A stretch of DNA of 7,010 nt from Bacillota bacterium (GCA_012512055.1 JAAZEW010000111.1:1-7010), one strand, 5' to 3'. Numbered from the stretch's first letter, positions 1-6,525 are shown. The notes: generated from the sequence alone by a model not told the origin. Translations and numbers: made by a program.

Positions 1-9
1 ATCTTGCAG

Positions 10-17
10 TCACCTTT
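10..17 (-). promoter_or_regulatory. Ribosome-binding site of a gene lying off the left edge
   Basis: On the minus strand the sequence AAAGGTGA is followed by seven bases and then AT at the window edge, so an ATG could be completed by the next base outside. It lies about 45 bases downstream of the pstB stop in the same direction. In many bacteria phoU follows pstB, so phoU is a reasonable guess, but no coding sequence is visible. The start codon itself is unconfirmed. Confidence 0.35.
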
Positions 18-60
18 TTGTTCCATAAGGCTCACATACCATCTCTGAACTTCATTCCTA

Positions 61-903
61 TCATCCGAACTTCCCTGAAACATAGTCCTCAGTCCTCTTA
101 TCTTTCGGCCTGGTAAAGATATCATAGGCAGACCCGGTTTCTACGAGTTCTCCCATTAAGAAGAAAGCTGTCCGGCTGTCAATGCGTGCAGCCTGGAGGG
201 GGTTGTGTGTTACCAGGACAATTGTGTAACGGTCAACCAATTCCCAGAGGAGCTCTTCAATTCTTAACGTTGAAATGGGATCCAGTCCCGATGTGGGCTC
301 ATCGAGAAGGATAATCTCGGGCTCTAAGGCCAGCACACGCGCGATGGAGAGTCTCTGCAACTGCCCGCCTGAGAGACGCGATGCATTGTCACTCAGCCTG
401 TCCTTTACCTCGTCCCAAAGAATGGCGTCGCGTAGGGCTTTTTCTACAATCCCCTCAAGCTCCTTTTGATGTCGCACTCCCTGCATTCGTGGCCCGTGTG
501 CCACATTACTGAATATGCTCATGGGGAGCGCCACAGGAAGGGCGAAAACCATACCTACGTTTCTGCGTAACTCGGTGATGTCGATTCTTGAGTCATACAC
601 GTCAGTCCCATCGATCTTGAGGGATCCTTCGTGCCGGGTGTTTGGGATTAGGTCGCCCAGCCTGTTTAAGGCACGAAGGAGCGTGGTCTTACCGCTTCCT
701 GAAGGCCCCATGATTGTGAAGAGCTGATTGCGTCTGATCTCAAGACTGACGTTTCTTAGCGCCAAGTGGTCTCCGTAGAAGAAGCTGAAATTGTGGGCAT
801 GGATTTTCGCGGCGCTTCCGTTCTCAGGAATGCACCTATTATTGGCTTCTCTTGCGCCCCTACCTCTAACTGCTTCAATTTCAGCCATAGACTCCGGTAT
901 CAC
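61..903 (-). CDS. pstB: Phosphate ABC transporter ATP-binding protein PstB (Q-loop variant)
   Basis: This is the cytoplasmic ATPase that powers phosphate import through PstC and PstA. Its 280 residues carry an ABC nucleotide-binding domain: Walker A GPSGSGKT at 66-73, signature LSGGQLQR at 177-184, Walker B IILLDEP at 197-203, D-loop SGLD at 205-208 and H-loop His233 in VTHN. PstB-type wording such as PMSIFSNVAHGPR (about 127-139) and VTHNPLQAAR supports phosphate over other substrates, as do the adjacent permease genes. Oddly, the Q-loop reads VGMVFALP, with Ala121 where family members have Gln. An N-terminal extension of roughly 33 residues precedes the domain. The longest frame starts with GTG at 903. 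An ATG at 888 (275 residues) is a good alternative, because GAGGTGAT and GGAG lie just upstream of it. It sits 23 bases after pstA. Confidence 0.93.
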   Translation of the reverse strand: MIPESMAEIEAVRGRGAREANNRCIPENGSAAKIHAHNFSFFYGDHLALRNVSLEIRRNQLFTIMGPSGSGKTTLLRALNRLGDLIPNTRHEGSLKIDGTDVYDSRIDITELRRNVGMVFALPVALPMSIFSNVAHGPRMQGVRHQKELEGIVEKALRDAILWDEVKDRLSDNASRLSGGQLQRLSIARVLALEPEIILLDEPTSGLDPISTLRIEELLWELVDRYTIVLVTHNPLQAARIDSRTAFFLMGELVETGSAYDIFTRPKDKRTEDYVSGKFG

Positions 904-926
904 CTCGATTGTTCCGTTTGTGGACG

Positions 927-1745
927 CTAACTCTCTTTCCTAGCAAGGCGATCCATTATGGTGTACGCTGCTACATTGATCGCCAATATCAAGAGAATCA
1001 ACACTAGAGCTGTGCTGTACGCATTCTCCAATGATATGCCTTCCCTGGCAAGGATGTAGAAGTGGACAGGGAGGGTTCTTGTGGAGTCCAAGAGGGTCCT
1101 GGGCAGCCTAAGTGATGATCCGGCAGTAAAGATGACAGCAGCAGTTTCGCCGATTGCTCTTCCTATGGCCAACATTACTCCGGTCACAATTCCGGGTTTT
1201 GCTGACGGCAGAACCACGCTTGTCACCGTTTGCCACCTGGTTGAGCCCAGTGCGAAGCTTGCCTCGCGATACGCGTCCGGCACTGCCCTGATAGCTTCTT
1301 CAGATGTCCTTACGATTGTTGGCAGTATCATTGCAGAAAGAGTCAGGGCGCCTGATAGGACAGACCAGCCTAAATCCAGATATATTACGAAGAACAAAAA
1401 GCCGAAAAGGCCGAAAATGATGGAAGGGATCCCTGCTAAGCTTTCTGTGCCGAATCGAACTATTCTAGGTAACCATGTATCGCGGGTGTACTCAGTCAGA
1501 TAGACCGCAGTCAATATCCCGACCGGAGCTGCGATAATCAGCGCTATTCCGGTAAGGAGCACGGTCCCGACTATTGCAGGGAAAACCCCGCCTGTCCTTC
1601 CCATCTCCCGTGGTGACTCAAGGAGAAACTGCAAGGTCAGCCCGGGCAGCCCATTTACCATGACATAACCTATGATGAATACCAGGATTAGTACAGTCAG
1701 GCCTGTTATGCCTGCAAAAAGAAGGGTAATTCGCCTATCGGCCAT
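927..1745 (-). CDS. pstA: Phosphate ABC transporter permease PstA
   Basis: This is one of the two inner-membrane channel subunits of the Pst phosphate importer, paired with PstC. The 272 residues are the usual length and show about six hydrophobic segments (roughly 8-30, 55-83, 105-125, 127-146, 186-208 and 244-264). The cytoplasmic EAA loop that docks on the ATPase is visible at 161-186 (EASFALGSTRWQTVTSVVLP and following), followed by the typical GRAIGETAAVIF segment at 195-206. It starts with ATG two bases after the pstC stop codon, with an AAAAGGTG ribosome-binding site inside the end of pstC, so the two are probably translationally coupled. Nothing in it looks broken. Confidence 0.95.
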   Translation of the reverse strand: MADRRITLLFAGITGLTVLILVFIIGYVMVNGLPGLTLQFLLESPREMGRTGGVFPAIVGTVLLTGIALIIAAPVGILTAVYLTEYTRDTWLPRIVRFGTESLAGIPSIIFGLFGFLFFVIYLDLGWSVLSGALTLSAMILPTIVRTSEEAIRAVPDAYREASFALGSTRWQTVTSVVLPSAKPGIVTGVMLAIGRAIGETAAVIFTAGSSLRLPRTLLDSTRTLPVHFYILAREGISLENAYSTALVLILLILAINVAAYTIMDRLARKES

Positions 1746-1747
1746 CT

Positions 1748-2596
1748 TTACACCTTTTCAACTCGGGCGACTAAGCGCGCCAGGGTATTCAGAAGCGCTA
1801 TGATGACAAAGAGCACAATGCCGGTGGCGAAAAGCGCTTCTCTGTGTTCGCCTACGGCATAGCCCATTTCCAGGGCGATGTTGCTTGTAAGAGTCCTTAC
1901 CGGCTCCAACGGAGAGACCGGGATTTTTGTGGCGTTGCCTGCTACCATTATCACTGCCATAGTCTCTCCTACAGCTCGTCCCATACCAAGGATAATCGCT
2001 GCTATGATTCCAGGCCTTGCAGCAGGGAGAACCACCATCTTTATCGTTTGCCATCTTGTAGCCCCTAAGGCAAGCATGCCTTCTCTGTACGCCTGGGGGA
2101 CAGCTTTGAACACGTCATAACATACACTGACTATTGTGGGCAATATCATGATTCCCAGGACGATGCCGGCTGCGAGGACGGAAAATCCGGGCCCGCCCAG
2201 CCACTGCCTTATGAAGGGGACAAGAATGACAAGTCCGATGAAGCCGAACACGACAGACGGGATGCCCGCCAGAAGTTGTATGGAGGATTTTAGGACCTGA
2301 CTTGTTCGGGACGGTGCCATCTCAGCGAGGAAAATCGCAGTGGCGAGACCTATTGGAACTCCGATTAGGAGAGCGGCCAGCGTTACCCAAACCGAACCGA
2401 GTATCATCGGCAGTATACCAAACATGCCCCTTGTAGGAGACCATTTGGTTCCAGTGACAAACTGTGCGATGCTCAGTCTGGCTATGATGGGCGACCCTTC
2501 CTTGAAGATGAATATGATGATCAGGGCAAGGACTGCTATTGCAGAAAGCGCAACTACAGCCAGAGACCATTGAACCAGTGTTTCGTCACGACGCAT
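1748..2596 (-). CDS. pstC: Phosphate ABC transporter permease PstC
   Basis: This is the second membrane subunit of the phosphate importer, acting with PstA. With the chosen start it has 282 residues. A first membrane segment (about 9-31) is followed by a periplasm-side stretch and five further hydrophobic segments. The EAA loop REGMLALGATRWQTIKMVVL sits at about 171-190, followed by GRAVGETMAVIMVAGN. The open frame extends upstream to a TTG at 2650, but that start has no ribosome-binding site and adds residues coded by short repeats. A strong AAGGAGG lies at 2609-2615, touching an ATG at 2608 (too close) and 12 bases before the ATG at 2596. The latter gives a PstC-like MRRDETLVQ N-terminus, so I prefer it; 2608 remains possible. 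Confidence 0.93.
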   Translation of the reverse strand: MRRDETLVQWSLAVVALSAIAVLALIIIFIFKEGSPIIARLSIAQFVTGTKWSPTRGMFGILPMILGSVWVTLAALLIGVPIGLATAIFLAEMAPSRTSQVLKSSIQLLAGIPSVVFGFIGLVILVPFIRQWLGGPGFSVLAAGIVLGIMILPTIVSVCYDVFKAVPQAYREGMLALGATRWQTIKMVVLPAARPGIIAAIILGMGRAVGETMAVIMVAGNATKIPVSPLEPVRTLTSNIALEMGYAVGEHREALFATGIVLFVIIALLNTLARLVARVEKV

Positions 2597-2608
2597 GACT
2601 GAAGGCAT

Positions 2609-2615
2609 CCTCCTT
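2609..2615 (-). promoter_or_regulatory. Shine-Dalgarno site that decides the pstC start
   Basis: The minus-strand sequence AAGGAGG is a perfect match to the 16S rRNA tail. It abuts one in-frame ATG (2608) and is 12 bases before another (2596). It rules against the upstream TTG at 2650, which would place this site inside the coding region. Confidence 0.7.
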
Positions 2616-2625
2616 AGCTCAGTAA

Positions 2626-2700
2626 TACAATGTGCTGTAGTGCAATGCAATTCAATTCGATTTAGTGCGATAAACCTGTATCGTATCGTATCCGATCCTA
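2626..2700. repeat. Degenerate 5-bp tandem repeat in the pstC leader
   Basis: Cut into fives from 2626, this stretch reads as about fifteen pentamers, nearly all beginning with T. Examples are TGCAA TGCAA TTCAA TTCGA at 2641-2660 and TCGTA TCGTA TCCGA TCCTA at 2681-2700. Exact neighbours occur twice. It lies immediately upstream of the pstC ribosome-binding site on the minus strand and runs directly into the 21-bp array. Two bases of helical phase drift per unit are not expected, since 5 bp is close to half a turn. Confidence 0.6.
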
Positions 2701-2846
2701 ATCGCCGGGCCCCGGTTCGAGGCCGCCGTGTCCCGGCTTAAGACTGCCGTATTCCAGTCCAGGATTGTCGTGCCCGGACCCGGGACTACCGTGCGCGGGC
2801 TAGGGACTGCCATGCGCGGGCTCAGGATCACGGCGCCCCGGCTCAG
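2700..2846. repeat. 21-bp tandem repeat array, about seven degenerate units
   Basis: Units begin at 2700, 2721, 2742, 2763, 2784, 2805 and 2826, each exactly 21 bp. The best-conserved core on the plus strand is GACTRCCRTGCGCGGGCT, seen in the units at 2784 and 2805. The first and last units are weaker. Since 21 is a multiple of three, the minus strand reads as heptapeptides in any open frame, and the array supplies the last residues and stop codon of pstS. It is GC-rich with local palindromes such as CCCGGACCCGGG, so the pstS-pstC intercistronic RNA could be structured. Confidence 0.8.
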
Positions 2847-3693
2847 GCTGCCCTCCCGACGCAAGCGGTGTAACCGGCACCAAACCTTCTCGTGCCAGTA
2901 TTGCCTGGGCATTTTCACCAAGGCAGAAGCTGGTAAAATCCATGACTTCTTTCCCCGGGCTTTCGCGGGTGGCGAGTATCATAGGCCTTACCAGCTTGTA
3001 GGTGCTATTTGCTACTGTGTCGATGCTTGGCAGTACGCCTTGGACGGCTACGGCTTTCACGCGCTTGTCCACAAGGCCGAGGGAGAGGTAGCCTATAGCG
3101 GAGGGATCACCGGCTACGATTTCCCTGACTGCGCCGTTGGAGTCCTGGACTATGGCACCGGGAGTCACTTCAGCGGTTCCCATGATTATTTCGTCAAACG
3201 CGCCACGGGTTCCGGAGCCCTCTTCGCGGGTGACTACATGAATCTTGCGAGCCTTGCCTCCTACTTCAGACCAGTCGGTAATCTCCTCGGCAAATATGGA
3301 TTTGACCTCGTCGATATCAAGGTTGCGAGAGGGATTTGAGGGGTGGACAATAAGCGCTATTGCATCATAAGCGATAGTTGTGGGAACTAGAGTCTTCTCA
3401 TCCCCTTGGAGCTCACGGGACAACATGCCCACTTCAGCCACGCCTGAAAGAGCTGACCTGGCACCTGCGCTGGAGCCGCCTCCTTGGATATTGATAATGA
3501 TGTTTTCTACTTCATTCATATACTCATCTGCAAGTATCTCCGCGAATGGCTGGACAGAGGTGGATCCCGCCAGGGTGATGGAGGCAGGGGCGTGGATTGC
3601 GTTGCTCCTAAAGGGCGCTCGTAGACTATGTATAGTTGCAAGTATAACAAAGAATATTACAACACCTAAAGCTAAGAGTATGAACCTCTTCAG
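2800..3693 (-). CDS. pstS: Phosphate-binding protein PstS, membrane-anchored, probable CTG start
   Basis: This is the extracytoplasmic receptor that binds inorganic phosphate and delivers it to PstC/PstA. From the proposed start it has 297 residues: a basic N-terminus, one hydrophobic segment at about 4-22, then the periplasmic-binding fold. Phosphate-site motifs are visible: AGSTSVQP at 42-49, QGGGSSAG at 70-77 and REEGSGTRG at 156-164. The domain ends at LVPVTP (about 271-276), and a Pro/Gly/Arg-rich tail of some 20 residues follows, encoded by the 21-bp repeat array. There is no lipobox cysteine, so it is probably held by an uncleaved signal anchor or secreted. The open frame continues upstream to an ATG at 3888, but that adds 65 residues unlike any PstS. 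AGGAGGG at 3700-3706 points to CTG at 3691-3693. Product identity is secure; the start codon is inferred. Confidence 0.9.
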   Translation of the reverse strand: MKRFILLALGVVIFFVILATIHSLRAPFRSNAIHAPASITLAGSTSVQPFAEILADEYMNEVENIIINIQGGGSSAGARSALSGVAEVGMLSRELQGDEKTLVPTTIAYDAIALIVHPSNPSRNLDIDEVKSIFAEEITDWSEVGGKARKIHVVTREEGSGTRGAFDEIIMGTAEVTPGAIVQDSNGAVREIVAGDPSAIGYLSLGLVDKRVKAVAVQGVLPSIDTVANSTYKLVRPMILATRESPGKEVMDFTSFCLGENAQAILAREGLVPVTPLASGGQPEPGRRDPEPAHGSP

Positions 3694-3699
3694 CCTAAT

Positions 3700-3706
3700 C
3701 CCTCCT
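3700..3706 (-). promoter_or_regulatory. Shine-Dalgarno site pointing to a CTG start of pstS
   Basis: AGGAGGG on the minus strand is separated by six bases from an in-frame CTG whose reading gives (M)KRFILLALGVV, a textbook signal-peptide N-terminus. No ATG, GTG or TTG lies in frame at a suitable distance. A six-codon ATG mini-frame in another phase (3695-3712) overlaps the site and ends two bases before the CTG. Confidence 0.6.
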
Positions 3707-3875
3707 GTCCATGTTAATTCTATGCAATGAATGGGATTCCTACACGAGATTCGGCGGTGTAGCTCATTATGCCCCAAAAGAGTCCGAGAGATGGCTTGGA
3801 ATTTTTTATGAGGTCGCGTGGAACAGCCTAAGTATGAGTTCATTAGTTTTCCCTCGTTTTCCCAGGTCTTGGGTG

Positions 3876-3978
3876 GCAGGTGCTGCAACGAGGGGTGTCA
3901 AAATCCGGCCACTCGCCTACGGGCCGGATGTTGTCAAGGCAACCCGCTTGGGGAGCCGTCCCCGAGTGCAACACCTGC
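3876..3978. promoter_or_regulatory. Candidate structured RNA: closed multi-branch fold upstream of pstS
   Basis: An outer stem pairs GCAGGTGCTGCA (3876-3887) with TGCAACACCTGC (3967-3978), 11 of 12 positions. Inside are three successive hairpins. ATCCGGCC/GGCCGGAT (3903-3910 with 3922-3929) is a perfect 8-bp stem. GTTG/CAAC (3930-3933 with 3940-3943) is a short stem. CTTGGGGA/TCCCCGAG (3947-3954 with 3959-3966) has one G-T pair and a four-base loop. On the minus strand it would lie in the pstS leader, about 180 bases before the start. The strand cannot be decided: the outer stem is better on minus, the third and fourth stems on plus. I recognise no known riboswitch consensus. Confidence 0.5.
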
Positions 3979-4045
3979 AGCCCTGCACGGTACGTACACT
4001 TTTTGGAACCGGCGATTACTTATGGTGATCTACTATGGTGCTCTA

Positions 4046-4182
4046 CTTAGGATACCTCGGGAGATTTGCCGGGATAACCCGGGGAGCCTCACGAATTCTG
4101 CGGGATAACTCAGGTCAACTCGGGAAATTCCAACTTAGGATGACTCACGAAATTCCACAGGATAGCTTAGGATAACTTAGGG
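4046..4182. repeat. Degenerate repeat cluster around AACTYRGG / GGATA
   Basis: AACTYRGG-like words recur at 4076, 4107, 4117, 4132, 4142, 4164 and 4174, and GGATA/GGATG words at 4050, 4072, 4103, 4138, 4160 and 4170. The intervals cluster near 10, 22 and 31 bases, roughly one, two and three helical turns, with an exception near 15 and one of 35. The right end is nearly a pure 10-bp repeat (CTTAGGATAR at 4165-4184). An included CCGGGATAACCCGG (4069-4082) is a perfect 5-bp hairpin. It lies upstream of the HEAT-repeat gene; its role is unknown. Confidence 0.5.
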
Positions 4183-4289
4183 CGACAGTAAGCAAGCGTT
4201 AAGCTCAATATCTCATGAATGCCTTACTTGTCCATGGAGGAATTCAGATCCTGGGAAAGAATACTGCTTAGCAGACATGGCTATTTGTA

Positions 4290-4295
4290 GGGAGG
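4290..4295 (+). promoter_or_regulatory. Shine-Dalgarno site of the HEAT-repeat gene
   Basis: GGGAGG lies nine bases upstream of the GTG at 4305 and supports that GTG as the true start. No competing in-frame ATG occurs nearby. Confidence 0.75.
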
Positions 4296-4304
4296 ACTAA
4301 GACA

Positions 4305-5570
4305 GTGACAGAGCATCCAGAAGACAGAGCGGATTCACAAAGCAATATCCTAAACCAGGATCTATTAGGCTTGTCCGATAAGGAGCTTGGCGAAGTATTA
4401 GATGGTGCAATCGCCACTCATGGATTTGAGGCAGTTCCGGATTTAGAGAAGCTTGCAATCAGCAGCGATTCTCGCGTGGCAAGTGCAGCATGCTGCGCTT
4501 TAGGTGCGATAGATGATGTATCTGCTGCTAATGCTCTGCTTAGGATTAGAGAGTCAACAAAAGACAAGAATGTCCGGAAAGAGGCAGGCCATGCTTTGCA
4601 CAAGCTGAGGTCTTTCGGGATTGAACCTGAGGAGAGGGCGGAGCCTGCAGGTGAGATGCCGGGTCTTGCTCGCACCGGAAAAATCGAGATGGCCTATGCC
4701 TCCTATTATGACGCTGCAGGAATGCGCCTATTGATTATGGGCATCAGACCTCCTGGCAGGCCTCTGTTTAGGATGATTTGGGCCATATCCCAAGAAAAAG
4801 GCATATGTGACTCCTATGTCACACAACTCGGCAAGCGTGGGTTTGAGGAATGGATTGATGAGTTTAGGATGGAGAGAGAAGGTATATTCCAAATTGATCC
4901 GGCACATTGCAGGTATCTTGCGAATGAGGCTTATGAAAAGGCGGCCCAATCCGGCGCGTCTCTTCCGGACGGAATTGGAATCTACCTTGAAACAGTGAAG
5001 AACATGCCTGATCCGCCCGAACGACCAATCATATATGAGCTCATGGAAGTGGCGACAGCAAAGTCGGATTCAACAGCCATATTAATGTCAGAGAGCCTGC
5101 TGGATCTTGTGGAATGCACGTGGCCTCTTGGCGGAGAGAAGGTTGGGGAGTATGCTGAGCGGGTGGTCGAGGTATTAAGTAGTGTCATAGTTACATCCGA
5201 CATTGTCCGTGAAGAGCGCCTCCAAAAGATTGTGGATGATTACATTGCTGCTGAATTCTCCAGTGAGATAAGAAATGCGTATCGGAGAAGGTTGGAAGAG
5301 ACCGCATATCTTTTTGTGTTAGACAACAAAATGGATTACGCCCGTTCCGCTTTTTCAGTCGCTCTTCTAATGAAATCCGGCAGTGATCTCCGCACTATTC
5401 CGTTTATTCGGGGGCTTGTCGGAAGGAGTATAGGAGTTATCCGAGCTGATTCTCGCGAAGGTAAGGAGCTTGAAAGACGCATGGCCGAGAAGGAGAGAAG
5501 TCAGCTTGTGAAGCCAATCACTCAAGACAGATCCCGGGATGAGATTCTTAGGGAGATACGACGAAGCTGA
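4305..5570 (+). CDS. HEAT-like repeat protein of unknown function, 421 residues
   Basis: I do not recognise this gene beyond its N-terminal third. Residues about 35-105 contain two helical-pair repeats of the HEAT/PBS-lyase type. The clues are VPDLEKLAISSDSRVASAACCALGAI and then ANALLRIRESTKDKNVRKEAGHALHKL, with the usual D-x-x-V-R/A-x-x-A pattern. Such repeats normally act as protein-binding scaffolds. A linker rich in Glu and Pro (106-122) leads into a roughly 300-residue, mostly helical region without recognisable catalytic motifs. The C-terminus (384-421) is highly charged and may be a helix or coiled coil. There is no signal peptide or membrane segment, so it is probably cytoplasmic. It starts with GTG behind GGGAGG and ends with TGA directly before a 15-bp tandem array. 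It is divergent from the pst operon, so a functional link is not implied. Confidence 0.85.
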   Translation: MTEHPEDRADSQSNILNQDLLGLSDKELGEVLDGAIATHGFEAVPDLEKLAISSDSRVASAACCALGAIDDVSAANALLRIRESTKDKNVRKEAGHALHKLRSFGIEPEERAEPAGEMPGLARTGKIEMAYASYYDAAGMRLLIMGIRPPGRPLFRMIWAISQEKGICDSYVTQLGKRGFEEWIDEFRMEREGIFQIDPAHCRYLANEAYEKAAQSGASLPDGIGIYLETVKNMPDPPERPIIYELMEVATAKSDSTAILMSESLLDLVECTWPLGGEKVGEYAERVVEVLSSVIVTSDIVREERLQKIVDDYIAAEFSSEIRNAYRRRLEETAYLFVLDNKMDYARSAFSVALLMKSGSDLRTIPFIRGLVGRSIGVIRADSREGKELERRMAEKERSQLVKPITQDRSRDEILREIRRS

Positions 5571-5578
5571 CGTGCATT

Positions 5579-5653
5579 CCGGCCAACTGCATCCCAGCCC
5601 CCTACATCTCAGCTCACTACATCTCAGCTCACTACATCTCCGCTTGATGTCTC
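5579..5653. repeat. 15-bp tandem repeat just after the HEAT-repeat gene
   Basis: Five consecutive 15-bp units start at 5579, 5594, 5609, 5624 and 5639. The units at 5609 and 5624 are identical (TCAGCTCACTACATC), the one at 5594 differs at three positions, and the outer two are more diverged. It starts eight bases after the stop codon, and a weak partial unit may overlap the last codons. No hairpin followed by a T-run is present, so it is not an ordinary terminator. Confidence 0.8.
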
Positions 5654-5719
5654 CAGTGTTAGGCTGCATGGAGCATAAAATCTTGCCTTAGTGGCACTCT
5701 CTTAACAGGGGGTGATAAG

Positions 5720-5989
5720 GTGGGCAAGGTTGCAAATGTGAAATGCTCAGTAGATGAGTGCGTCTACTGGGGTACCGGGGATGTTTGTGAGGCTGATACT
5801 ATTGAAGTCAACAGAAATACTAGGATCCATGAGGGCGGAACTGCCGGGGCCGGCTTGAGCAGGAGGGACATGGAAACCGGCCGTTTGGGAGACCTCGGCG
5901 CCCGCGCAAGAAGAGAAAGCGTGGCATGGACTTCTGAACACACTATGTGCAGGACGTTCAGGCCCAGGCCGACCGGACGCGATCGCTGA
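5720..5989 (+). CDS. DUF1540 family small cysteine-motif protein
   Basis: An 89-residue protein of the DUF1540 type, a family of unknown function frequent in Clostridia and probably metal-binding because of its conserved cysteines. The N-terminal signature is clear: VKCSVDECVYWGTGDVCEADTIEV (Cys9, Cys14, Cys23), and the closing signature is TSEHTMCRTFRPR with Cys77. Between them lies a Gly/Arg-rich linker of about 50 residues that includes METGRLGDLG, longer than in the most compact family members. It starts with GTG seven bases after a GGGGG-containing site (AGGGGGTGAT, 5707-5716), which fits the 16S tail well. There is no signal peptide, so it is cytoplasmic. No terminator is visible after it. 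Confidence 0.88.
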   Translation: MGKVANVKCSVDECVYWGTGDVCEADTIEVNRNTRIHEGGTAGAGLSRRDMETGRLGDLGARARRESVAWTSEHTMCRTFRPRPTGRDR

Positions 5990-6116
5990 TTTCTCTCTGT
6001 TGGCGCGGATAGTATGTTAGCCATGGCGATTATGTCGACCGCTCTTAGTCCACAGTCAACTGAATGAACGTGCATTGCGAGAACGTAGATAAGCCTGCCA
6101 TAGGATTTCGGTTGCG
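5990..6116. other. Short spacer with no recognised content
   Basis: Between the DUF1540 stop and the first unit of the 19-bp array I see no gene, no clear hairpin and no promoter. Together with the array it makes up about 1 kb of non-coding sequence to the right edge. Confidence 0.5.
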
Positions 6117-6168
6117 TTGTCCTATTTTCGATCACACAAGCCCTAATCAGTGGTCGAAAATAGGACAC
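6117..6168. repeat. Large inverted repeat at the left end of the 19-bp array
   Basis: The unit at 6150-6168 (GTGGTCGAAAATAGGACAC) is the reverse complement of 6117-6135 at 17 of 19 positions, separated by 14 bases. It could form a long hairpin. It is the only place where two adjacent units sit clearly head to head, and it marks the array boundary. Confidence 0.75.
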
Positions 6169-6327
6169 GTGTTTTCTTGGGTCTCTTGAGGTGTATGGCT
6201 TTCAACCACATATTTCAAAAGCGTGCCCGATTATCGACCACGCTTTCCGTTGGCCTTCGTGAGATGGCAGAATAACTGCCACCTAATTTTTTACAATAAG
6301 CGAAAAAAGCGCAAATCCTCAGTGGAG

Positions 6328-6346
6328 GTGGTCGAGTTTCGACCAC
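6328..6346. repeat. Perfect palindromic unit of the array
   Basis: GTGGTCGAGTTTCGACCAC has perfect 8-bp arms around GTT. It is the most symmetric copy and may be the closest to the ancestral site. Nearly symmetric copies lie at 6804-6822 and 6264-6282. Confidence 0.8.
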
Positions 6347-6509
6347 CGAAAGCCCGATCGGTGGCAGAAATCCAGGCACGGGTTTTTTCGGGACTCTCGG
6401 GGTGTATGATTTTCGACCACATATTTTGAAAAGGTGACAGAAAAACAGGCACCTTTTTGAAAAATGTGGCAGAGTTTCAGGCAGTGAGCCCCAGGAGTCG
6501 CTTAGGAAC

Positions 6510-6525
6510 GTGCAATTTTCTGCAC
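6510..6525. repeat. Out-of-phase small palindrome inside the array
   Basis: GTGCAATTTTCTGCAC has 5-bp arms and lies between the units at 6466 and 6529, where a unit would be expected near 6498. It shares the GTG...CAC ends but not the 19-bp length. Confidence 0.5.

Larger units (their letters stand above)
3694..4304. other. Divergent intergenic region between pstS and the HEAT-repeat gene
   Basis: About 610 bases with no supported gene. Open frames here are short, lack good ribosome-binding sites and resemble nothing known. It must hold the promoters for leftward pstS and rightward expression of the HEAT-repeat gene, but I see no convincing -35/-10 pair for either. Its visible content is a foldable segment at 3876-3978 and a degenerate repeat cluster at 4046-4182. 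A single TTAACA on the minus strand (3712-3717) resembles one half of a Firmicutes PhoP box, but no second copy sits at the 11-base period. Confidence 0.6.

Noticed and set aside
2728..3339. 203-residue open frame on the plus strand opposite pstS
   Set aside because: It is antisense to a confident pstS, its start lies in the 21-bp repeat, and the protein resembles nothing. It is a shadow frame.
3712..3717. PhoP (Pho box) operator before pstS
   Set aside because: Only one TTAACA is present; the family needs repeats at an 11-base period and no second copy fits.
3876..3978. Cobalamin riboswitch, T-box, integron attC site or group II intron domain
   Set aside because: Fragments such as GGCCACT, GGGTGGCA and GTTG/CAAC recall these elements, but the remaining conserved blocks and their order are missing.
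3711..4108. Two open frames of about 100 residues in the pstS upstream region
   Set aside because: No ribosome-binding site, no recognisable protein features, and they run through the foldable segment and repeat cluster.
5579..5700. Rho-independent terminator after the HEAT-repeat gene
   Set aside because: The 15-bp repeats are direct, not inverted, and no GC-rich hairpin followed by a T-run is found.
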